DNA of 64,000 bases from Calothrix sp. PCC 7716 (GTDB lineage: Bacteria > Cyanobacteriota > Cyanobacteriia > Cyanobacteriales > Nostocaceae): positions 868,001-932,000 of the forward strand of contig NZ_AP025018.1 of assembly GCF_019977735.1 (NCBI RefSeq), given 5' to 3'. Below are positions 8,626 through 17,039 of the stretch, piece after piece. The notes below the pieces were generated by a model. That model made no database searches, was not told the origin of the DNA, and saw nothing but the letters and a program-made list of their open reading frames with translations. Made by a program: the position numbers and the translations under genes. Each line of letters begins with the position of its first letter. The first letter of the stretch is position 1.

Positions 8626-9987
8626 ATGGTTACTATTACAAAGCCAAAAACACAGCTTAATCTTCCACCTGGACCAAAAGGACACCCTGTATTTGGTGTT
8701 TTGCCAGATTATAGAGACGGCGCCTTAGAGTTTGCAACCCGATGTGCTAAAGAATACGGTGATATTGTGCTGTGGCAAGGGCCGTTATTCCGTGCGTTTC
8801 AACTTAACCACCCTGATTATATCGAGGAAGTACTAGTAAGTAGAAGTAACTTATTTGGCAAACATCGAAGTTTAAATATATTCAAGCGACTTCTAGGAAA
8901 TGGGTTAGTTAGTAGCGACGGTGAATTTTGGCAACGTCAACGCAGAATGATACAACCCGCATTTCATCAAGAAAGGATTGTTGGTTATGGCAAGGTTATG
9001 GTTGATTATGCTCTTGCTATGCTTAATAGTTGGGAAGATGGTCAAGAGCGCGATATCCATGATGAAATGATGGGGTTAACGCTGGAAATTGTTGCTAAAA
9101 CTCTATTTGAAGCTGATGTTAAGCAGCAAGTGGAAATTGTCGGTAAAGCATTGGAAACCAGCATTGAATATTATGAAGTACGTAATACAAATCTATTAGT
9201 GTATTTACTTCCTGATTGGTTCCCAACTCGTAAAAACTTGGCTTATATACGTGCGATGCAGCAGATGGATGAAATGCTTTACTCCATTATCAATCAACGT
9301 CGCGTTAGTAATCAAGACAAAGGCGATTTGCTATCAATGTTACTGCATATCCAAGACGAAGACGGCGCCCGTATGACAGACAAACAATTGCGTGACGAAG
9401 TGATGACGCTAATGTTTGCGGGACATGAGACTACAGCTTTAACTTTATCGTGGGGATTATATCTACTATCGCAACATCCCGAAGTTGAAGCAAAGTTACT
9501 TGAAGAAATTAACGCAGTATTAGGAGAAAAGGCGCCTACTTTTGCTGATTTACCTGCCTTACGTTACACCGAACATGTGATAATGGAAATAATGCGGCTA
9601 TATCCTGCTGCATGGGCAATCGGTCGTCAAGCATTACAAGATTGTGAAATCGGTGGATACAACTTGCGCGCGGGAGATGCAGTAATTGTAAGTCAATGGG
9701 TAACGCAACGTGACGCGCGGTACTTTCAAGACCCTGAAGCATTTGAACCCGAACGCTGGTTCGTAGACTTTGCGAAAAAACTACCAAAATTTGCATATTT
9801 TCCCTTTGGTGGAGGTTCAAGAATTTGTATCGGTAAATCGTTTGCAATGATGGAAGCTGTATTACTATTGGCTACTATTATTCAAAAGTATCACCTTGAA
9901 TTGGCGCCCCTCCAAGATATTACACCTTGGCCTGCTTTTACACTCCGTCCTAAACATGGAATTAAAATGAAACTGAGTAAAAGGTAA
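8626..9987 (+). CDS. Cytochrome P450 monooxygenase
   Basis: This full-length P450 has 453 residues and no membrane anchor. It has a proline-rich hinge (LPPGPKGHPVFG, about 14-25), the C-helix WQRQRR, the I-helix oxygen-binding motif AGHETT (265-270), the K-helix ExxR (E321, R324), a PERW motif, and the heme loop FPFGGGSRICIG with ligand C401. It binds heme and inserts one oxygen atom from O2, using electrons from a ferredoxin or reductase encoded elsewhere. Bacterial class I enzymes of this shape often oxidise fatty or terpenoid substrates, but the substrate is not evident. It is probably transcribed alone. Four GGCGCC sites suggest a resident gene. Confidence 0.93.
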   Translation: MVTITKPKTQLNLPPGPKGHPVFGVLPDYRDGALEFATRCAKEYGDIVLWQGPLFRAFQLNHPDYIEEVLVSRSNLFGKHRSLNIFKRLLGNGLVSSDGEFWQRQRRMIQPAFHQERIVGYGKVMVDYALAMLNSWEDGQERDIHDEMMGLTLEIVAKTLFEADVKQQVEIVGKALETSIEYYEVRNTNLLVYLLPDWFPTRKNLAYIRAMQQMDEMLYSIINQRRVSNQDKGDLLSMLLHIQDEDGARMTDKQLRDEVMTLMFAGHETTALTLSWGLYLLSQHPEVEAKLLEEINAVLGEKAPTFADLPALRYTEHVIMEIMRLYPAAWAIGRQALQDCEIGGYNLRAGDAVIVSQWVTQRDARYFQDPEAFEPERWFVDFAKKLPKFAYFPFGGGSRICIGKSFAMMEAVLLLATIIQKYHLELAPLQDITPWPAFTLRPKHGIKMKLSKR

Positions 9988-10070
9988 TTTTACGAAAGAC
10001 GAAATTTATTAATTATATTAGCTTGCCATTTGAATTAAATTTGATTGAATAGAGACAGATAAGGAGCATG

Positions 10071-10337
10071 TTACTCAGAATAGTGGTATCGACAAGCAAT
10101 GATGGTTAAATACTCATCATCCACCACATAAACTAACCGATTTGTATCATCAATTCGGCGCGACCAAAAACCAGCCAGATTTTCTTTGAGTGCTTCTGGT
10201 TTCCCAATTCCCTCAAACGGTAGTCGCATGGTTGCCTCAATCAGCTTGTTAATTCGTTTTAAAGTCTTTTTGTCCTGCCCTTGCCAATATAAATAATCTT
10301 TCCAAGCTTCGTCTGTCCACGCTAACTTTCTACTCAT
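10071..10337 (-). CDS. yoeB: YoeB/Txe family toxin (ribosome-dependent mRNA interferase)
   Basis: The 88-residue protein aligns over its whole length with E. coli YoeB as remembered. All active-site residues are present: E48 (E46 in E. coli), R67 (R65) and the C-terminal RYHY with H85 and Y86. YoeB cuts mRNA in the ribosomal A site. The start overlaps the antitoxin end by 8 bases, giving translational coupling. The module is intact and probably active, held in check by the upstream YefM and by autoregulation at the TGTACA operator. Confidence 0.93.
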   Translation of the reverse strand: MSRKLAWTDEAWKDYLYWQGQDKKTLKRINKLIEATMRLPFEGIGKPEALKENLAGFWSRRIDDTNRLVYVVDDEYLTIIACRYHYSE

Positions 10338-10593
10338 CCAACAAATTTCGCTCCACTACTTTCCCCTGTTTGAACTGAGCAATAGAACGCTCTAAATGGG
10401 CAGCATTGGCGGGAGATTTGAGTAAATGTACTGTCTCCAACAAACTATTAAATGTATCTAAAGACATTATTACAGAATCCGCCGCATCTCTTCTAGCGAT
10501 GATTGTATAGTCGGCATCTTCCGCTACTTGGTCTAAAACAGCCTTAAGGTTATTTCTCGCTTCACTAAAAGATACAACTTTCATCTGTTTCAT
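10330..10593 (-). CDS. yefM: YefM/Phd family antitoxin
   Basis: The 87-residue protein starts MKQMKVVSFSEARNNLKAVLDQV, the usual Phd/YefM N-terminal DNA-binding and dimer domain. A less ordered C-terminal tail (residues about 60-87) wraps the toxin. ATG 10593 is directly beside the palindromic operator. With YoeB it forms the repressing complex of its own promoter. An internal M4 is a possible alternative start. Complete length for the family. Confidence 0.9.
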   Translation of the reverse strand: MKQMKVVSFSEARNNLKAVLDQVAEDADYTIIARRDAADSVIMSLDTFNSLLETVHLLKSPANAAHLERSIAQFKQGKVVERNLLDE

Positions 10594-10617
10594 ACTTGTA
10601 CAGTGTATTGTACAAGT
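10594..10617. promoter_or_regulatory. YefM-type operator palindrome
   Basis: ACTTGTACA (10594-10602) and TGTACAAGT (10609-10617) form an inverted repeat with a 6-base centre, right at the yefM start. Each arm contains TGTACA, the core hexamer known for YefM binding in E. coli. Autoregulation is therefore well supported. The further TATAAC outward may be part of the promoter. Confidence 0.8.
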
Positions 10618-10718
10618 ATAACAGCCGTAAACATATTTAGCAATCCTTCAAACAAAAGTATCAATAGCGCACTAATTGTGATTAAATCGAGGGTATAAAA
10701 GTGGATACAGAGCAGAAA

Positions 10719-11075
10719 TTATAATTCTTCAAAAAACAATGGCTCAATTTTTGCCTGCACTTCCTCAACTACATCTTGTGGGACAGATTCAATAAACTTA
10801 ATATTACGAACCTTCCAGTCCAAACACCTAATTTGGTCTGTCAGAATGACTCCTTGAGTTTTTAATTCAAGAGGCAAGATAACTTCCAACGTATATCCCT
10901 TCTGCTGTTTTTTTATGGGCATTAATAATGCTAAGGAGGTTTTTTGATTGTAAATATAAGGTGAAATGACAAAAGCTGGCCTACGACCTTTTTGCTCATG
11001 ACCTTTAGTTGGGTCAAAATCTATATAAACAATATCTCCCCGGCCAGGTACATAAGGATTAACTTGCGCTACCAA
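10719..11075 (-). CDS. mazF: MazF family toxin (endoribonuclease)
   Basis: The 118-residue protein has the MazF/PemK fold signatures: YVPGRGDIVYIDFDPTKGHEQKGRRPAFVIS at residues 8-38, LLMPIKKQ, and DQIRCLDW. These residues build the dimeric RNA-binding groove, including the catalytic arginine region near R30-R31. MazF cuts mRNA at short sequence motifs independently of the ribosome. The start overlaps the mazE end by 7 bases. Normal length, with no sign of decay. Confidence 0.93.
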   Translation of the reverse strand: MVAQVNPYVPGRGDIVYIDFDPTKGHEQKGRRPAFVISPYIYNQKTSLALLMPIKKQQKGYTLEVILPLELKTQGVILTDQIRCLDWKVRNIKFIESVPQDVVEEVQAKIEPLFFEEL

Positions 11076-11311
11076 ACTTCGTTCCCCACAGCTATGCCAG
11101 TATCAATTAAATCATGTAAATTTTCTGGTGTAATTCCATCTACAAGTTCTGATAGTGTATAACGCTTGCGCTTGTTAGGTTTTATCACTAAACTCCCATC
11201 TACTACACTAAACTCCACTTCAGAACCTTCAGTGATATTGACTTCTTTTGCTAAATTTTGTGGGATGCGAACAGCTAGGCTATTTCCCCACTTTGCAATA
11301 ATCTGAGCCAT
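11069..11311 (-). CDS. mazE: MazE family antitoxin (AbrB fold)
   Basis: The 80-residue protein opens with MAQIIAKWGNSLAVRIPQNL, the swapped-hairpin AbrB/MazE DNA-binding domain. An acidic C-terminal tail (about 50-80) would bind MazF. It is expressed ahead of mazF with a 7-base overlap. A palindromic region 52-78 bases upstream of its ATG is a candidate operator. Confidence 0.92.
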   Translation of the reverse strand: MAQIIAKWGNSLAVRIPQNLAKEVNITEGSEVEFSVVDGSLVIKPNKRKRYTLSELVDGITPENLHDLIDTGIAVGNEVW

Positions 11312-11362
11312 ATAACATCAATAAACTTGTGATAAACAACTTTCAGGAGCAATATACAAGGT

Positions 11363-11389
11363 TAAAGTATATACATTGTATCTACTTTA
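11363..11389. promoter_or_regulatory. Candidate mazEF operator
   Basis: TAAAGTA (11363-11369) and TACTTTA (11383-11389) enclose a second palindrome ATAC-ATT-GTAT. It lies upstream of mazE in the only non-coding stretch before the module. Assignment to MazE is by position. Confidence 0.45.
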
Positions 11390-11448
11390 GATAAATACTG
11401 GCAAATAGTCAACAGTAGAAGCACAATTAAACCGCACGCTGTGAAAAT

Positions 11449-11742
11449 TTATTTATTTTGCCAATGCTTCATTTCTTCTTCGATAAAATAATTAACCAGG
11501 CCACTATACATTTTCTCAATGACATCAGGATTTAGACCTTCTTCTTGTGCCCAAACACGACGCTGTTGTAACATTGTTTGAAAACGCTCAGGCGCCTTAA
11601 CACTGGTTTCGCTTGTTTTAAATTTAGATGCAGCTTTAACATAAGCGAAACGCTGACCTAGCAGTTTAATAACTTGATGGTCGATAGTATCTATTTCTGC
11701 TCTAATATCTGTCATATTTTGGCATTCATCAGGTGTTTTCAT
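11449..11742 (-). CDS. pchB: Chorismate mutase-fold protein, PchB-like isochorismate lyase
   Basis: The protein has about 97 residues from ATG 11742; the longer frame would need a TTG. It aligns with Pseudomonas PchB as remembered: the helix DIRAEIDTIDHQVIKLLGQRFAYVKAASKFK, the APER loop and a C-terminal helix ending EEMKHW. PchB converts isochorismate to salicylate and pyruvate, with weak chorismate mutase activity. The basic residues expected in the active site (R, K in YVKAASKFK, and the APER loop R) are present. No pchA or salicylate-using gene is next to it, so a siderophore pathway is not supported here. It could also serve as a secondary chorismate mutase. Confidence 0.8.
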   Translation of the reverse strand: MKTPDECQNMTDIRAEIDTIDHQVIKLLGQRFAYVKAASKFKTSETSVKAPERFQTMLQQRRVWAQEEGLNPDVIEKMYSGLVNYFIEEEMKHWQNK

Positions 11743-11996
11743 ATTTTTTCTCAAGTTTTGCTCTTTTATTGATGTTTTATAAACATAACAGAGGTACTTG
11801 TTACTTCATTCTTCTAGAGCAAAAGTACTAAAAGTTTTAGTTGTTCTTGAATTTGTCACAAAATTAGAGCCTTTCTCATCTATCTAGCACTGAACATTAA
11901 TACACTGGCACAAGGAAAGCTATAAAAGCAGTAAGATTGTTAGAAGTAAGAACGAGCGTTCGTCAACAAGATTCTATTTCCAGTCAACTCTCTAGC

Positions 11997-12548
11997 TTAT
12001 TTTTCCTTATTATCCCATATAAAAGATTGAAACTCATTATCTAAAGGTGTTTTCGCTATATGATTTGTGTAATTATGGATAACTTTAATTGCAATTCCTA
12101 AAATCACCTCTAAAACCTGCTCTTTTGTATAACCTGCATTGATAAATTCTTCAACCTCTTTATCTTCTAACCAACCTCGTGCTTCAATGAGGCGCCGAGT
12201 AAATTTCTGCAATGCTTGTAATTTCGGATTTTCTAGGATTTTACCATCACGAAGTAAATCAATATCGCTTGGTAACATACAACTAGCAGCTAGTGCAGAA
12301 TGTGCAGCCATACAATAGTGGCATTCATGTACGTAATTAGCTGTTAGATATATAACTTGCCGCTCAATAGGTGTAAAGCTAGTTGTCTCGAATAAATCCC
12401 ACAATACCATTCCACCTTTTAACACTGCGGGCGCCGAAGCTAAAATTCCTTCAAGGTTGGGAATTAAACCAAAAGTAGCTTGAGCAATCGTAAGCATTTC
12501 TTTGGATGCAAGAGGCGCCGTTTCAATCGTGTGGACTGTAAATTCCAT
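11997..12548 (-). CDS. AhpD-like/carboxymuconolactone decarboxylase family protein
   Basis: The protein has 183 residues from ATG 12548, chosen because GAGG lies about 7 bases upstream; the longer frame needs TTG. The AhpD signature E75-C76xxC79xxxH83 (HECHYCMAAH) is complete. This is the redox centre of alkylhydroperoxidase-type proteins that handle peroxides or react with small electrophiles. It is divergent from a TetR-type gene, and two identical operator palindromes lie between them. It is thus probably repressed by that regulator and induced by an unknown small molecule. The pairing resembles quinone- or peroxide-response units, but the inducer is inference. Confidence 0.85.
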   Translation of the reverse strand: MEFTVHTIETAPLASKEMLTIAQATFGLIPNLEGILASAPAVLKGGMVLWDLFETTSFTPIERQVIYLTANYVHECHYCMAAHSALAASCMLPSDIDLLRDGKILENPKLQALQKFTRRLIEARGWLEDKEVEEFINAGYTKEQVLEVILGIAIKVIHNYTNHIAKTPLDNEFQSFIWDNKEK

Positions 12549-12577
12549 ATGTTTTTCCTCGCTTTTCAATTTGAGGG

Positions 12578-12636
12578 AGACAAACTTGTCTACATGCAGT
12601 AAATGCTAGTATATACAGATGGAGACAAACTTGTCT
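12578..12636. promoter_or_regulatory. Twin operator palindromes for the divergent TetR regulator
   Basis: AGACAAACTTGTCT occurs at 12578-12591 and again at 12623-12636. The two sites are 45 bp apart, start to start, in the divergent spacer. Each is a palindrome AGACAA-AC-TTGTCT and each is followed by AC. One is 30 bp from the AhpD-like start and the other is 17 bp from the tetR-type start, so one regulator dimer could block each promoter. Confidence 0.8.
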
Positions 12637-12652
12637 ACCTGAATTTAAAAAT

Positions 12653-13243
12653 ATGACTGATAACAGTGCTGCTCGACTAAAAATTTTAGAAACTGCGTCT
12701 GAACTCTTTTATCAAAAAGGAATTCAGCATGTTGGCATCAATGAAGTTATTGCAGAGTCTGGAGTTGCCAAACGAACGTTATATCGTTGGTTTCCCTCTA
12801 AAGACAAGTTAATTGAATCTGTAATGGAACACCGCGCGCTTTCTTGGATTGAATGGTTTGAAAACGCAGTCACTGAACGTGGCAATACACCGAAAGAGCG
12901 ACTCTTAGCAACGTTTGATGTGCTGCGAGAGTGGTATGCATCACCTGGGTTTCGTGGTTGTCCGTTTATTAATGCAGTCTTAGAAATAGCAGACGCATCG
13001 CATAAAGCACACCATATTTCAGTGGATTTACGCGAATCGATTCGTCAAATTATTATGCGTTTGGCAGCAGAAACTGGAATTCAAAATCCTGATGCGTTTT
13101 CTAGACAGTATCTACTTTTAATTGGTGGCGCCAGTTTAATGGCAACAATTGAGCAATCACCTGATGGTGCAACCGAAGCTCAAAGTGTACTTTCTGTATT
13201 AATTGATGCGAGTATAAAGTACACAAGCATAAATGGAGTTTAA
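12653..13243 (+). CDS. TetR/AcrR family transcriptional regulator
   Basis: The 196-residue repressor has an N-terminal helix-turn-helix (residues about 8-54: ILETASELFYQKGIQHVGINEVIAESGVAKRTLYRWF). The ligand/dimer domain contains GFRGCPFINAVLEIAD, a motif seen in TetR members of the TetR_C_11-like group. It reads away from the AhpD-like gene across twin operators. The amidase gene starts exactly at the base after its stop, so both are probably in one transcript. Inducer unknown; C97 in GFRGCPF might sense thiol-reactive compounds, which would fit the AhpD partner, but that is speculation. Confidence 0.9.
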   Translation: MTDNSAARLKILETASELFYQKGIQHVGINEVIAESGVAKRTLYRWFPSKDKLIESVMEHRALSWIEWFENAVTERGNTPKERLLATFDVLREWYASPGFRGCPFINAVLEIADASHKAHHISVDLRESIRQIIMRLAAETGIQNPDAFSRQYLLLIGGASLMATIEQSPDGATEAQSVLSVLIDASIKYTSINGV

Positions 13244-13930
13244 ATGAAACTTGTATCGTTATTACTATGCCCAATTAGCTTATTGCTATTTAACTCATTC
13301 ACTTTGGCACAACAGCGACACGAAGCAAATATCGCTTCAGCAACCGTTAGAAAAGCCAAAAACCAAAAACCTTTATCTGGTATAAAAATACTAATAAATC
13401 CCGGACATGGGGGTCAAGAAACAGGCGCCGTAGGTGTAAATGGATATTTTGCTAAAAATATAAATTTGAAAGTGTCAAAACTATTAGCTGTAGAGTTACA
13501 AAAGCGTGGGGCAATAGTAGTGATGACAAGGGATGATGATAGAGATTTATCTTTGAGTGAGCGCCAAGCAATTATAAATCAAGAAGAACCCACTATTGCT
13601 GTTACCATACATTATACTTTTGCAGAAGATGGTCAGGATGCAGAAAAAGCTAAAGGAATAAGAGCTTTTTGGTATCATCCGCAATCACAAAGTTTAGCCG
13701 TCTTTATTCATAACTACCTGACTCGCAAACTCGGACGTTCGGATAGTGGTGTTTTTTGGAATAACTTAGCGCTTACACGGAAAGAAGTTGCGCCATCAGT
13801 GGTTCTAGAATTGGGTTTTTTTAGCAACCCTGAAGAATTCGAGTGGATAACAAACACCAAGGAACAAAAAAAATTAGCCTTGACTTTGGCTCTTGCTATT
13901 ACAGAGTGGTTTGACAAAGCTCAGGAATAA
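13244..13930 (+). CDS. N-acetylmuramoyl-L-alanine amidase (Amidase_3), altered metal site
   Basis: The 228-residue exported protein has a signal peptide (1-22, ending TLAQQ). The Amidase_3 domain spans about 46-225: zinc ligand H55 in NPGHGG, H123 in TIHYTF, and catalytic-type E189 in VLELGFFSNPEEF. The usual second zinc ligand, the glutamate in the ExDxNL motif, is an alanine here (A70 in YFAKNINL). The common Asn after the second His motif is also changed. The enzyme may have weak or no activity, or bind peptidoglycan only. It starts directly after the TetR stop, an odd operon partner. Confidence 0.82.
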   Translation: MKLVSLLLCPISLLLFNSFTLAQQRHEANIASATVRKAKNQKPLSGIKILINPGHGGQETGAVGVNGYFAKNINLKVSKLLAVELQKRGAIVVMTRDDDRDLSLSERQAIINQEEPTIAVTIHYTFAEDGQDAEKAKGIRAFWYHPQSQSLAVFIHNYLTRKLGRSDSGVFWNNLALTRKEVAPSVVLELGFFSNPEEFEWITNTKEQKKLALTLALAITEWFDKAQE

Positions 13931-13944
13931 GCTTTGTTTTAATG

Positions 13945-14793
13945 CTAAGGTAGCTTTCGAGCAATATTAAAACCCGATAAAAATGAAAGCTGAATACTGG
14001 CGCCTTCTAAATGTTCATCTTCTATTTTCTCACGTAAAGCAGCAAACAAAGCTTCTTTTGCCTGTGGTTCTAAATTCAAGTACGGAGAGTAAGAATTTAA
14101 CAGTGCAAAATAATCATCAATACTGTAAGTTAGCTCGCAAGGAATATACTCTGTAATTAAATCTTGAAATTGACCAGATTCGAGAACAATTTCTCCAAAA
14201 CTTTTTAAATGCTCTTCCTGTTTCTGCCTACCCTCATATTCACCTTCATATTTTTCCAGCAATGAGGGAGCATATTGTTCATATATCTTAATAAACTTTT
14301 GGTATATTTCATAACTAGGTTCTAGCCTCATATTCCAGAGTAAAATCAAATAACCATTATCTTTCAAACATGAAGCAGCTTTCGGATATCCAACTTCGGC
14401 AGGTATCCAATGAAACGATGTAGCAGCTAAAACAGCATCAAACTTATTAGTTTCGAGTTGCGACTCTTCAAAAGACGTATTGATAACTTCTATATTAGGA
14501 TAATCTTGGCAATTTTGCCGTGTCAAAGAACAAAAATCTGGGTTTGGTTCAACACAAAGCATGTTATACCCTAATTTAGCAAAAGCCACGGTAGCAATAC
14601 CTGGTCCACATCCTACTTCCAAAATATTTGCATTGTCCTGAAGTTGGATTAACTCAACCGTGCGCTGAATTAACTGTTGAGGATAACGAGGTCTTGCCTT
14701 GTTATAAGCCTCGGCAGCAGGAGAATACCAAACTTTACGCTGTTCTAAGCTTGTATCAGAACAACCCTTCAACGCTTCTCTGAAGTCCTTCAT
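13945..14793 (-). CDS. Class I SAM-dependent methyltransferase
   Basis: The protein has 282 residues from ATG 14793, which has GAGA about 10 bases upstream; the longer frame uses TTG. The N-terminal YSPAAEAYNKARPRYP is followed by the SAM-binding motif I ILEVGCGPGIATVAFA (about 55-70), the acidic motif II CVEPNP, motif LAATSFHWI, and a strand with YLILLWNM. This layout is that of UbiE/YcgJ-like small-molecule methyltransferases. The substrate is unknown. It resembles the methyltransferase at 29741-30520 in overall design (RPxYP, FHW, LxWN), so both belong to the same broad family. Confidence 0.85.
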   Translation of the reverse strand: MKDFREALKGCSDTSLEQRKVWYSPAAEAYNKARPRYPQQLIQRTVELIQLQDNANILEVGCGPGIATVAFAKLGYNMLCVEPNPDFCSLTRQNCQDYPNIEVINTSFEESQLETNKFDAVLAATSFHWIPAEVGYPKAASCLKDNGYLILLWNMRLEPSYEIYQKFIKIYEQYAPSLLEKYEGEYEGRQKQEEHLKSFGEIVLESGQFQDLITEYIPCELTYSIDDYFALLNSYSPYLNLEPQAKEALFAALREKIEDEHLEGASIQLSFLSGFNIARKLP

Positions 14794-14816
14794 AAAAAAA
14801 CATCTCAATATTATTG

Positions 14817-14848
14817 TAGGTTGGGTGTAGCGGCAGCGTAACCCAACA
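14817..14848. repeat. Short GGTTGGG...GTAACCCAAC element
   Basis: A 32-bp hairpin-forming piece (TAGGTTGGGTGTAGCGG then GCGTAACCCAACA) shares its ends with the longer elements at 5392-5465 and 58501-58578. It lies in the promoter region of the methyltransferase gene. Confidence 0.6.
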
Positions 14849-14919
14849 TAGTATTATAGCGATAAGTAAGCTTACTCGCTCTCTATAAGGTACAAATATA
14901 AATACAGAGAAAGTAATTT

Positions 14920-15621
14920 ATGCATGAGAAAACAAATCAACCTTTTAAATATACTTGTGCTGACATATTACAATGTTTAGATTATCAAAATATAGATGGT
15001 GGCTTTCCTGCTTTTAGTAATTTAAATATTGACATGCTTACTGCAAGGCTAAGGGGTTTTCGTAATCAAAGTAGCTGGGTGATTATATTTGAACACCTTG
15101 TAAATTGGTATGCAGCAGAAGGAATTCAACCAATACTGATAATAGATGCTGTTGCTAACTGTTTCCCTAATAAGCAAGACTGGCTTCAAGAGAGTTTTTA
15201 TCCAGTAGAAATTAAGAACGAAACTGAATTAGATTTGCGGGAAGAAGAAATTGGAAAAGTATTATTGACAATTCGCGGTGAAGATGTTGCAGTCGAATGC
15301 AAATCTATTAAAAAGCACAGTAACTGGAATTTAGGTATTAATCTGATAGTTCACTTATTACCGACTTATCGTGATAAAATGCTCGCTACAAACCGTGAGA
15401 TACAATCTATGCTGCCAATTGACCTAGAACAAATAATATTGCTTGATAACTGGTATCATCCAGATATTTTAGAATGGAATCAAGATGCACACAGACATTT
15501 TAGACCAAGTGATGCCAAATCAATGCAGATGATAGCTCAAGTTTTAGCAACTGGTGATGTTAACTTATATCAACCTTGTGAAGAACCAAACATTGATTGG
15601 CGAATATGGATAGAAAAATGA
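14920..15621 (+). CDS. Conserved hypothetical protein
   Basis: The 233-residue soluble protein has no signal peptide or membrane segment. Visible blocks are YTCADILQCLDYQNIDGGFP at the start, IDMLTARLRGFRN, WVIIFEHLVNWYAAEGI, and a C-terminal SMQMIAQVLATGDVNLYQP. I have seen similar aromatic blocks in uncharacterised bacterial proteins that sit in immunity-like gene neighbourhoods, but I cannot name the family with confidence. No GGCGCC within the gene. It is followed by the convergent HigBA module, so it may belong to the accessory island. Confidence 0.7.
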   Translation: MHEKTNQPFKYTCADILQCLDYQNIDGGFPAFSNLNIDMLTARLRGFRNQSSWVIIFEHLVNWYAAEGIQPILIIDAVANCFPNKQDWLQESFYPVEIKNETELDLREEEIGKVLLTIRGEDVAVECKSIKKHSNWNLGINLIVHLLPTYRDKMLATNREIQSMLPIDLEQIILLDNWYHPDILEWNQDAHRHFRPSDAKSMQMIAQVLATGDVNLYQPCEEPNIDWRIWIEK

Positions 15622-15655
15622 TTTTAACACAAATGTATAGTAAAATCACTCGTGG

Positions 15656-15949
15656 TTAACTCAAGGAAGGAATTTGATTGTAAATTTCAGCATTTTCATT
15701 TAAAGCTTGACGTAAATCATACTGTGTTTGTAAATTGAGCCAAAACTGAGCGCTGTTACCAAAGTAGCGCGATAGACGCAAAGCTGTATCTGCTGTAATA
15801 CTGCGTTTTCCAGATAATATTTCGCTAATCCTTGTCTGGGAAACGTCTATATCTTTACTTAATCGATAAGGAGTGATATTTAGTGGCGCCAAAAATTCTT
15901 CTTGTAGAATTTCACCGGGATGGATATTTAGAAGACGATTATTGTTCAT
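15656..15949 (-). CDS. higA: HigA family antitoxin (XRE helix-turn-helix)
   Basis: The protein has 97 residues from ATG 15949; the longer frame overlapping higB by 4 bases would start at TTG 15967. It has the HigA/VapI pattern HPGEILQEEFLAPLNITPYRLSKDI, then the recognition helix VSQTRISEILSGKRSI and the C-terminal YFGNSAQFWLNLQTQYDL. It neutralises HigB and represses the operon. Toxin before antitoxin is the known HigBA order. The module is intact. Confidence 0.92.
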   Translation of the reverse strand: MNNNRLLNIHPGEILQEEFLAPLNITPYRLSKDIDVSQTRISEILSGKRSITADTALRLSRYFGNSAQFWLNLQTQYDLRQALNENAEIYNQIPSLS

Positions 15950-15963
15950 AATGGTTTTTATAT

Positions 15964-16248
15964 TCAATGATAATCAACGATTTCAACATCTGAAGCGTTA
16001 TTTTCATCTGTCCAGACAAAACAGATTCGCCATTGGTCATTAATACGGATACTGTGCTGACCTTTTCTATCGCCAACTAGCTTTTCCAAGCGGTTACCAG
16101 GCGGAACACGCAAATCGTTAATTGATGTTGCTGCATCAATTAAAAGCAGCTTTCGTAAAGCAACCCTTTGAATATCAGCTGGGTAAGCAGTAGATGTAAA
16201 CCCATCGAAGATAAGTTTTGTCTCTTTAGACTTAAAATCAGCAATCAC
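15964..16248 (-). CDS. higB: HigB family toxin (RelE superfamily)
   Basis: The 94-residue protein carries the HigB pattern: VALRKLLLIDAATSINDLRVPPGNRLEKL (about 29-57), HSIRINDQWRICFVW and a closing EIVDYH. HigB cleaves mRNA during translation. The basic and aromatic residues of the RINDQWR motif are intact. It is the first gene of the operon, followed by higA. Confidence 0.92.
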   Translation of the reverse strand: MIADFKSKETKLIFDGFTSTAYPADIQRVALRKLLLIDAATSINDLRVPPGNRLEKLVGDRKGQHSIRINDQWRICFVWTDENNASDVEIVDYH

Positions 16249-16870
16249 AATATTATACTACCGCATCACGATACTATCGACAAGCATTAGTATACCCGAA
16301 TGAGCGACAAGCTCTGAATTTATTAAAGAGCTTTATCTAGATGTGTAACTTTAAATAAGGTGCATAGAGACGGTAGAGGTGATGATTAAAGCATGGAGTA
16401 ACAGTAAAAATATCCTTTTAAAGGTTTTGCTCCAATAAAGCCTTAATCTCTTTTATTGTTAATGATTTTCTCAAAAAGCTTTGCTGACGTGCCTGCCGAA
16501 AACCTGGTAAACCACAACCCCAGTAGCTAGTTAATAAATCATCAGCGTTTGAATATTGTTTGATTAAAGAGGTTTCAGCCCATACAATTAAGTCAATACA
16601 TTTTGAACGGGAGCAATGCGATTTTGTTAAATCAGCCGACACTAAATGCGATTACTATTTTTCATACTTAGAAAGAAAGCTATATTTATTACAATTATTT
16701 TTCAATTTGCACACCAAGTTTATCCTTTTGATGAGAACAAAAAGATTGACAGCAAATAGTTTTAAATTTGTTTAAGTAAATTAACTACATACGTAGCTAA
16801 ATTTTAATGTATATTTTCTCACTCAAACCGCTTTCAAAATATACATTAGGTATAAAATTTATCCACCATA
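16249..16870. other. Gap with one doubtful short frame and an AT-rich hairpin
   Basis: A 74-codon minus-strand frame (16418-16642) encodes NADDLLTSYWGCGLPGFRQARQQ, which I cannot assign. It may be a remnant. At 16806-16850 the arms TAATGTATATTTT and AAAATATACATTA form an inverted repeat near the transposase 3' end and may be a terminator or an IS end. Confidence 0.4.
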
Positions 16871-17039
16871 TTAAGGATTGATAAAAGAGGTGAAAATTGA
16901 ATTGCAGAAAGAATCCCAATTTCCAGCTATCCATTGGCAACGGAGATGTAACATAATTTCTGCATTATTTTTTAACCAAAATTTACTATTTCCTTTAATT
17001 CTTAAATTTACAACCTGTCGAATTAAACTTTCAATCGCT

